A stretch of 11,947 nucleotides of DNA from an uncultured Clostridia bacterium (lineage in GTDB: Bacteria; Bacillota; Clostridia; Christensenellales; CAG-138). Below the pieces are notes generated by a model, which saw only the letters and a program-made list of their open reading frames with translations, was not told the origin of the DNA and searched no databases. Positions within the stretch are counted from its first letter, which is position 1. Each line of letters starts with the position of its first letter. Positions 7,376 through 11,947 of the stretch are shown piece by piece. A program made the position numbers and the translations under genes. The stretch lies in contig CAMHDC010000019.1 of the NCBI GenBank assembly GCA_946183765.1, forward strand, positions 1 through 11,947, in the 5' to 3' direction.

Positions 7376-8830
7376 ATGCTGTTATCCACCATAGCCGAAG
7401 AACTGCACGTGAGCCTTCCCGAACGGGAGGCGGAGATCACCGACGTGGCCTACGATTCCCGGAAGGTGACCCCCGGGGCCCTGTTCTGCTGCCTTCGGGG
7501 CGAGAAGACCGACGGTCACCGCTTCGCCGCCCAGGCGGTGGACAAGGGGGCCGCGGCCCTGATCGTGGAGGAGAAGCTGCCTTTGGACGTGCCCCAGCTG
7601 GTGGTGACGGACGGGCGGGAGGCCATGGCCCGGTCGGCGGCCTGCTTCTTCGGCCATCCGGAGGGTCAGATGACCATGCTGGCGGTCACCGGCACCAACG
7701 GCAAGACCTCCACCACCTACATGGTGAAGGCTGTGGCGGAGGAAGCGGGGCTGAAGGTGGGGCTCATCGGCACCATCCACAATCTCATCGGTGACGAGGT
7801 GGTGGAGACCGAGCGCACCACCCCCGAATCCGCGGACCTGTTTCGGCTGCTGAAGCTTATGTGCGACCGGGGCGTCGATCTGGTGGTCATGGAGGTCAGT
7901 AGCCACGCCCTGGCGCAAAACCGGGTGGCGGGCATCCGCTTCAAGGCGGCCCTGTTCACCAACCTGACCCAGGACCATTTGGACTATCACAAGACCTTCG
8001 AAGCCTATCGGGCGGCCAAGAAGAAGCTGTTCTATCAGACGGACCTGGCCATCGTCAACGAAGACGATCCTGCGGCCGCCTATATGCGCGAAGGGCTCCC
8101 GTGCCCCGTCTGGACCACGGGCATCTGCAAGGGCGGCGATTTCTACGCCAAGAGCATCGACATCACCACCGCCGGGGCCTCCTTCCACCTGTTCACCCCC
8201 AAGGGGGACGGGCGGGTGAACCTGCACATTTCGGGCCTCTTCTCCGTGTACAACGCCATGGGCACCGCGGCCCTCATGCAGGCGGCGGGCGTTCCCTTCA
8301 CCAGCATCCGGCGGGGCCTGGAAAAGCTCCAGTGCGTGGTGGGACGGCTCCAGGCGGCCGACACCTTCGGCCGGCCCTTCGCGGTGTACGTGGACTACGC
8401 CCACACCCCCGACGCCCTGAAGAACGTGCTCACCACGGCCCGGGGCTTCGCGAAGAACCGGCTGATCTCGGTCTTCGGCTGCGGCGGGGACAGGGACCAC
8501 GGCAAGCGCCCCATCATGGGCGAGATCTCCGGCCGCTACGCGGACTTCTCCGTGGTGACCAGCGACAACCCCAGGACCGAGGACCCCATGGCCATCATCG
8601 ACGCCATTGAGGCGGGCATCCGGCGCACCGCCGCCCTCTATGTCGTCATCGAGGACAGGCGTCAGGCCATTCACTACGCCCTGGACATGGCCCAGGCGGG
8701 GGACGTGATCGTGGTGGCGGGCAAGGGCCACGAGACCTATCAGGAGATCAACGGCGTGAAGCACCATTTCGACGATCGGGAGATCGTGGAGGAATACTTG
8801 AAGGAGAAACGGGATGGCCTCGGTACATAA
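7376..8830 (+). CDS. murE: UDP-MurNAc-tripeptide synthetase MurE, meso-diaminopimelate type
   Basis: This cytoplasmic ATP-dependent ligase of 484 residues adds the third amino acid to UDP-MurNAc-L-Ala-D-Glu. Visible motifs are YDSRKV (26-31, UDP site), the ATP loop TGTNGKT (105-111), ERTTPES (146-152), VSSHAL (174-179), DHLDYH (200-205), the lysine after YRAA that is normally carbamylated (K215), YAHTPDAL (341-348) and GCGGDRDHGKRP (368-379). DNPR at 397-400 is the meso-diaminopimelate specificity motif; lysine-adding enzymes differ here. This predicts DAP-containing, directly cross-linkable peptidoglycan. Start ATG has AAGGAG (7365-7370) 5 bases upstream. The gene overlaps mraY by 17 bases, so the two are translationally coupled. 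murF, which follows murE in many bacteria, is not here. Confidence 0.97.
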   Translation: MLLSTIAEELHVSLPEREAEITDVAYDSRKVTPGALFCCLRGEKTDGHRFAAQAVDKGAAALIVEEKLPLDVPQLVVTDGREAMARSAACFFGHPEGQMTMLAVTGTNGKTSTTYMVKAVAEEAGLKVGLIGTIHNLIGDEVVETERTTPESADLFRLLKLMCDRGVDLVVMEVSSHALAQNRVAGIRFKAALFTNLTQDHLDYHKTFEAYRAAKKKLFYQTDLAIVNEDDPAAAYMREGLPCPVWTTGICKGGDFYAKSIDITTAGASFHLFTPKGDGRVNLHISGLFSVYNAMGTAALMQAAGVPFTSIRRGLEKLQCVVGRLQAADTFGRPFAVYVDYAHTPDALKNVLTTARGFAKNRLISVFGCGGDRDHGKRPIMGEISGRYADFSVVTSDNPRTEDPMAIIDAIEAGIRRTAALYVVIEDRRQAIHYALDMAQAGDVIVVAGKGHETYQEINGVKHHFDDREIVEEYLKEKRDGLGT

Positions 8831-9827
8831 GCTGCTGCTGCCGCTGCTGCTGGGGTTCCTGTTCACGGCCCTCCCCGGCCCGGCGGTGATCCGCTTTTTG
8901 AAGCGCATGGACTTTCGCCAGACGGAGCGGCGGGAGGGGCCCCAGTCCCATCTCGATAAGAACGGCACGCCCACCATGGGCGGGGTGTTCCTGCTCCTGG
9001 GCTGGCTCCTGGCCGCCCTCATCGGCGTGCGGGAGGGGTTCTCCCTGGTGCTGCCGGTGCTCCTGGTCATGGTCCTCTGCGGCCTCATGGGCTTTTTGGA
9101 CGATTTTATCAAGATCAGCACCGGCACCAGCATGGGGCTGCTGCCCTATCAGAAGGTGCTGCTGCAGTTCGTGATCTCCCTGCTGGCGGCGGCCTGGCTC
9201 TATCGGAGCCAGGGGGTGGGCTCCGTCATCACCCTGCCCTTCTCCGGCAAAAGCTGGGATATGGGCGGTTTCTACATCCCCTTCGCCCTGTTCGTGCTCA
9301 TGGGCACCATGAACGGAGTGAATTTGACGGACGGTCTGGACGGGCTCGCCGCGGGGACCTCCCTGGTGATCCAGCTCAGCTACGTGATCCTCTTCGCCCT
9401 CCTGCCCCTGCTGGCGGGCTTCGGGGGCTGGACCAGCGAGAGCGCCGACTACAGCGGCATGGCAATCTTCGCCGCGGCGGGGGCGGGGGCCCTCATGGGC
9501 TTCCTCCTGTTCAACGCCTATCCGGCCCGGGTTTTCATGGGGGATACGGGCTCCCTGGCCCTGGGCGGGACCATCGCCATGGAGGCCCTGGTGCTGAAAT
9601 CTCCCCTGCTGCTGCCCCTCATGGGCATCCCCTTCGTGCTCTCCGCGGTGAGCGTCATGATCCAGGTGGGGTCCTACAAGCTCCGCAAGGGGAAGCGGGT
9701 GTTCAAGATGGCGCCGCTGCACCATCATTTTGAGCTCCTGGGCGTGGCGGAGCCCCGGATCACGGCCCTGTATATGCTCCTCACCGGCGCGTGCTGCGCC
9801 CTGAGCATCTATATTTTCACAAAGTAA
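8814..9827 (+). CDS. mraY: Phospho-N-acetylmuramoyl-pentapeptide transferase MraY
   Basis: This polytopic inner-membrane enzyme of 337 residues transfers phospho-MurNAc-pentapeptide from UDP to undecaprenyl phosphate, making lipid I. Diagnostic motifs are GTPTMGG (51-57), FLDD (94-97, catalytic acidic pair), NLTDGLDGLA (170-179), FNAYPARVFMGDTGSLALGG (233-252, catalytic D244) and the HHH-containing loop MAPLHHHFELLG (299-310). About ten hydrophobic segments are spread along the chain as expected. It starts inside the 3' end of murE, with AAGGAG at 8801-8806 lying 7 bases before the ATG. Length is normal for Bacillota. Confidence 0.97.
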   Translation: MASVHKLLLPLLLGFLFTALPGPAVIRFLKRMDFRQTERREGPQSHLDKNGTPTMGGVFLLLGWLLAALIGVREGFSLVLPVLLVMVLCGLMGFLDDFIKISTGTSMGLLPYQKVLLQFVISLLAAAWLYRSQGVGSVITLPFSGKSWDMGGFYIPFALFVLMGTMNGVNLTDGLDGLAAGTSLVIQLSYVILFALLPLLAGFGGWTSESADYSGMAIFAAAGAGALMGFLLFNAYPARVFMGDTGSLALGGTIAMEALVLKSPLLLPLMGIPFVLSAVSVMIQVGSYKLRKGKRVFKMAPLHHHFELLGVAEPRITALYMLLTGACCALSIYIFTK

Positions 9828-9842
9828 GCGAGGTATTTGACT

Positions 9843-11195
9843 ATGGCACAGCAAAAGACGGCCCTGATCGTGGGCATGGCCAAGAGCGGCATCGCCGCCG
9901 CCCGGCTCCTCTATGAGAACGGCTATCGGGTGATCATCAACGACATGAAGCCGGAGATCAAGGGCCTGTTCGACGCCCTCAGCGGCATCGCCTACGAGGT
10001 TAGGCTCGGTGACGACCCCATGGACCTTTTGGACGGGGTGGACCTGCTGATCCCCAGCCCCATCATCCCCTTCTTCCGCCCCTTCATCGTGGAGGCGAAG
10101 CGCCGGGGCATCGAGGTCATCAGCGAGATCGAGCTCGGCTACCGGTATTCCAAGGCGGACTTCGTCTGCATCACCGGCACCAACGGCAAGACCACCTGCA
10201 CCACCCTCACCGGCGAGATCTTCAAGGCCTCCGGCCGCAAGACCTTCGTGCTGGGGAACATCGGCGTGGCCATCTCCGCCCACGCCATGGAGACCAGGCC
10301 CGGGGACGTGATCGTGGCCGAGACCGCGGCGCTGCAGCTGGAGGGGAACGTCCGCTTCCACGCCAAGGCCGCGGGCGTGTGCAACATCACCCCGGACCAC
10401 ATCGACCGGTTCGGGTCCATGGAGAAGTACATCGCCGCCAAGGCCAAGATCCTCGACAACCAGACCGAGGACGATTTCGCCGTCCTCAACTGGGACGACC
10501 CCATCGTCAGGGACTTTGCCAAGCTCACCCCCGCCCGGGTCCTGTATTTCTCCCGCAGGGAGCAGGTGCCCGAGGGCATGTACATGGACGGCGACACCAT
10601 CATGCTCCGCTGGGACGGCGCGGATACCCCCTTCATGGATCGGAAGGAGATCTACATTCCCGGCGGCCACAACCTGGAGAACGCCATGCTCTGCGCCCTG
10701 CTGGCCCTGTCTCAGGGAGTGGACGCGGAAACGATTAAGGAAACGCTGCGCACCTTCCAGGGCGTGGAGCACCGGATCGAGTTCGTCTGCGAGCGGAGCG
10801 GCGTCCGCTACATCAACGACAGCAAGGGCACCAACCCCGACTCCACCGTGAAGGCCATCGAGGCCATGGACCGGCCCACCGTCCTCATCCTGGGCGGCTA
10901 CGACAAGCACACCGGCTTCGAGGAGGTCTTCGACGCCCTGCCCGGCAGCCACGTGAAGGCCTGCGTGGTCCTGGGCCAGACGGCCGACGAGATTCTGGAG
11001 ACCGCCCGCCGCCACGGGTTCGAGAACATCTGCTACCGGTGCGAGACCTTCCGGGAGACCCTGGAGAAGTGCCGGGATCTGGCCGAGCCCGGGGACAACG
11101 TCCTCCTTTCGCCGGCCTGCGCCAGCTGGGGCATGTTCGATAACTACGAGCAGCGGGGCAGAGTCTTTAAGGATATCGTGAGTAAATTTGAGTGA
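9843..11195 (+). CDS. murD: UDP-MurNAc-L-alanine:D-glutamate ligase MurD
   Basis: This cytoplasmic ATP-dependent ligase of 450 residues adds D-glutamate to UDP-MurNAc-L-Ala. It has a Rossmann-type N-terminus (VGMAKSGIAAARLL), the ATP loop TGTNGKT (111-117), NITPDHIDRF (181-190), K200 as the likely carbamylated lysine, GGHNLENAM, NDSKGTNPDST, LGGYDKH and LSPACASWGMFDNYEQRG near the C-terminus. Two normally conserved spots differ: the usual ELSSFQLE reads ETAALQLE (160-167), and DRHG reads DRFG. The rest is intact, so it is probably functional. A TTG at 9837 is open, but GCGAGG (9828-9833) is only 3 bases from it and 9 bases from the ATG at 9843, so the ATG is chosen. It lies 15 bases after mraY and is followed by an unusual structured spacer. 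Confidence 0.95.
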   Translation: MAQQKTALIVGMAKSGIAAARLLYENGYRVIINDMKPEIKGLFDALSGIAYEVRLGDDPMDLLDGVDLLIPSPIIPFFRPFIVEAKRRGIEVISEIELGYRYSKADFVCITGTNGKTTCTTLTGEIFKASGRKTFVLGNIGVAISAHAMETRPGDVIVAETAALQLEGNVRFHAKAAGVCNITPDHIDRFGSMEKYIAAKAKILDNQTEDDFAVLNWDDPIVRDFAKLTPARVLYFSRREQVPEGMYMDGDTIMLRWDGADTPFMDRKEIYIPGGHNLENAMLCALLALSQGVDAETIKETLRTFQGVEHRIEFVCERSGVRYINDSKGTNPDSTVKAIEAMDRPTVLILGGYDKHTGFEEVFDALPGSHVKACVVLGQTADEILETARRHGFENICYRCETFRETLEKCRDLAEPGDNVLLSPACASWGMFDNYEQRGRVFKDIVSKFE

Positions 11196-11233
11196 CTTCA
11201 GTCTGCCGAAGCTGAAGCTTCGCCAGACTGAGG
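11196..11233. repeat. Hairpin directly after the murD stop codon
   Basis: CAGTCTG (11199-11205) pairs with CAGACTG (11224-11230). After one C-C mismatch, CGAAGC (11207-11212) pairs with GCTTCG (11217-11222) around the tetraloop TGAA. Three further outer pairs (one G-T) bring the stem to about 16 base pairs. It begins on the base after the stop codon. No T run follows. Confidence 0.88.
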
Positions 11234-11268
11234 CCGCATCGCGGGGTGCTCCGCCTTCGCTTCGCCTC

Positions 11269-11314
11269 CAGCCCTTGCCTATGCCCCATACGGGGCACCG
11301 GGCGGCAAGAGCTG
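11269..11314. repeat. Extended imperfect hairpin in the spacer
   Basis: Three helices stack: CAGC/GCTG (11269-11272 with 11311-11314), CTTGCC/GGCAAG (11274-11279 with 11304-11309) after a single mismatch, and TGCCCC/GGGGCA (11282-11287 with 11292-11297) across an internal loop. The terminal loop is ATAC. The layered design looks more like a folded RNA than chance. Confidence 0.8.
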
Positions 11315-11320
11315 CAGGGA

Positions 11321-11353
11321 GTGAAATCCACCGCGCATGTCGCTGGATTTCAC
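11321..11353. repeat. Perfect 10-base inverted repeat in the spacer
   Basis: GTGAAATCCA (11321-11330) is the exact reverse complement of TGGATTTCAC (11344-11353). The 13-base centre can form a further GCG/CGC helix. The arms are less GC-rich than their surroundings, which makes a chance match less likely. They could be the arms of a repeat element or a protein-binding dyad. Confidence 0.88.
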
Positions 11354-11361
11354 ATAACAGA

Positions 11362-11400
11362 AGCCGCGCGTTCTTCCCATGATCTTGAGCGCGCGCGGCT
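11362..11400. repeat. Perfect 9-base GC-rich inverted repeat in the spacer
   Basis: AGCCGCGCG (11362-11370) is the exact reverse complement of CGCGCGGCT (11392-11400), enclosing a 21-base loop. The stem would be very stable in RNA. The alternating CG composition makes chance pairing somewhat easier here than for the other hairpins. Confidence 0.78.
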
Positions 11401-11466
11401 ACACCGCGCTTTGCGTGGCCCGGTGAGCATACATACAGAACAGAAAGGACAGAACGTAACGAGGTA

Positions 11467-11947
11467 ATGGAGACAGCGGCCAGAAAGAACAAACTGTTTC
11501 TGTACAAGAAGCAGACGGGCAGCATGGATTTTTCGATCCTGCTGGTCGTCACCATCCTCTGCGCCTTCGGCCTGGTGATGGTGTTCTCCGCCAGCTACTA
11601 CTACGCCATCCACACCCAGAACGGGGACGGCTACTTCTATCTCAAGAAGCAGCTCATGTACATGGCCATCGGCTATCCTCTGATGCTCATCGTGTCCCGG
11701 GTGAACTACCGCTACCTCGACAAGCTCCGGTACATGTTCCTCATCGTATCGGTGGTGCTGCTCATCATGGTGCTGTTCATCGGCAGCAGCGGTGAGACCG
11801 GCGCGGCCACGCTGAACGGCGCCAAGCGCTGGCTCCGGTTCGCGGGCGTGTCCATCCAGCCTTCGGAGATCGCCAAGTTCGGCATGATCTTTTTCATGTG
11901 CTCCTACATGGCCCGGCATAAGGACGACATGCGCACCTTCACCCTGG
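11467..11947 (+). CDS. ftsW: Septal peptidoglycan glycosyltransferase FtsW (SEDS family), 5' part
   Basis: The frame runs off the window end; 160 residues are visible of an expected 370-400 or so. SEDS proteins polymerise lipid II into glycan strands with a partner class B PBP, here presumably the upstream PASTA-bearing PBP. The N-terminus is basic and cytoplasmic (ARKNKLFLYKK), followed by membrane helices at about 21-43, 62-78 and 88-106. The SEDS signature NGAKRWLRFAGVSIQPSEIA (118-137) follows helix 3. ATG at 11467 is the only upstream start in frame. Its ribosome binding site is poor: GAGG at 11461-11464 is only 2 bases away and the better AAAGGA is about 18 bases away. An internal ATG at 11524 is possible but would remove the basic tail. 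SpoVE or RodA are alternative names for the same family; position in the dcw cluster favours FtsW. Confidence 0.93.
   Translation, partial: METAARKNKLFLYKKQTGSMDFSILLVVTILCAFGLVMVFSASYYYAIHTQNGDGYFYLKKQLMYMAIGYPLMLIVSRVNYRYLDKLRYMFLIVSVVLLIMVLFIGSSGETGAATLNGAKRWLRFAGVSIQPSEIAKFGMIFFMCSYMARHKDDMRTFTL

Larger units (their letters stand above)
11196..11466 (+). other. 271-base structured non-coding spacer between murD and ftsW
   Basis: No convincing gene lies here. Two short open frames cross it (11188-11382 and 11246-11467), but both start at GTG without a ribosome binding site and give low-complexity Arg/Ala/Ser-rich peptides. At least four strong inverted repeats follow one another (listed separately), with weaker ones between them: GCGGG/TCCGC at 11241-11254 with loop GTGC, and CCGCGC/GCGTGG at 11404-11418. 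None is followed by a T run, so they are not ordinary terminators, and I find no credible sigma-A promoter for ftsW. All other junctions in the operon run from a 17-base overlap to 22 bases, so this block looks inserted or specially maintained. It could be a palindromic repeat element or an RNA element acting on the operon mRNA. Confidence 0.75.

Noticed and set aside
8800..8830. Absence of murF between murE and mraY as an anomaly
   Set aside because: Bacillus subtilis also has murE-mraY-murD-spoVE in this order with murF elsewhere, so this arrangement is known.
11362..11425. Hairpins before ftsW as a transcription terminator
   Set aside because: No T run follows any of them, and ftsW continues on the same strand as part of the cell-wall cluster.
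11400..11466. A sigma-A promoter for ftsW around the CATACATAC sequence at 11428-11436
   Set aside because: The best -10 candidates match only about half of TATAAT, and no -35 box lies 16-18 bases upstream.
11246..11467. A 73-codon open frame ending in TAATG over the ftsW start, and a 64-codon frame at 11188-11382
   Set aside because: Both start with GTG without a ribosome binding site and run through the hairpins. Their composition looks like translated repeat DNA. The TAATG overlap is worth noting but not enough to call a gene.
8748..11555. A 935-codon open frame on the minus strand, and similar long ones at 5107-7440, 7382-9133 and 1630-3015
   Set aside because: They lie opposite genes of certain identity (mraY, murD, PBP, murE). 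They arise because G/C-ending codons keep the antisense frame free of stops. Their products are low-complexity and rich in Gly, His, Arg and Val, with no family resemblance.

Overview
The window is chromosomal DNA from a GC-rich, probably anaerobic member of the Bacillota (class Clostridia). Four things suggest this: strong AGGAGG-type ribosome binding sites, a near-consensus sigma-A promoter, a Bacillus/Clostridium-style cell-wall gene order (rsmH, ftsL, PASTA-type PBP, murE, mraY, murD, ftsW), and a surface protein with long Thr-Pro-Glu-Ala linkers of the kind common in gut Clostridia. The order or family cannot be fixed from this sequence alone.

Region 1 (1-3529) is the end of one transcription unit. 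It holds the 3' part of dnaN (replication sliding clamp). Three bases later comes an 845-residue secreted or membrane-anchored protein that joins a degenerate PIG-L/LmbE deacetylase-like domain, a two-helix membrane hairpin and a phosphodiester-glycosidase (NAGPA-type) domain through two proline-rich linkers. A clear rho-independent terminator closes this unit.

Region 2 (3530-3689) is a short AT-rich spacer with a sigma-A promoter (CTGACA, 17 bp, TATAAT) and a leader of about 70 nt. It opens the division and cell-wall (dcw) operon. mraZ, the usual first gene of this cluster, is absent.

Region 3 (3690-11195) is a tightly packed operon: rsmH, ftsL-like, a class B penicillin-binding protein with two PASTA domains, murE, mraY and murD. 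Junctions range from a 17-base overlap to 22 bases. The products act together. MurE and MurD build the UDP-MurNAc-peptide precursor, and the DNPR motif of MurE predicts meso-diaminopimelate in the stem peptide. MraY loads the precursor on undecaprenyl phosphate. The PBP (with FtsW) polymerises and cross-links septal wall, and FtsL scaffolds the divisome. RsmH methylates 16S rRNA.

Region 4 (11196-11466) is a 271-base non-coding spacer between murD and ftsW. It is packed with consecutive inverted repeats, four of them strong. It is the main stretch that ordinary annotation does not explain: it may be an inserted palindromic repeat element or a structured RNA element in the operon mRNA. Region 5 (11467-11947) is the 5' part of ftsW, cut by the window end.

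Most of the window is a conventional dcw cluster. The items worth a second look are the PIG-L/NAGPA fusion with its lost metal site, and the structured murD-ftsW spacer.
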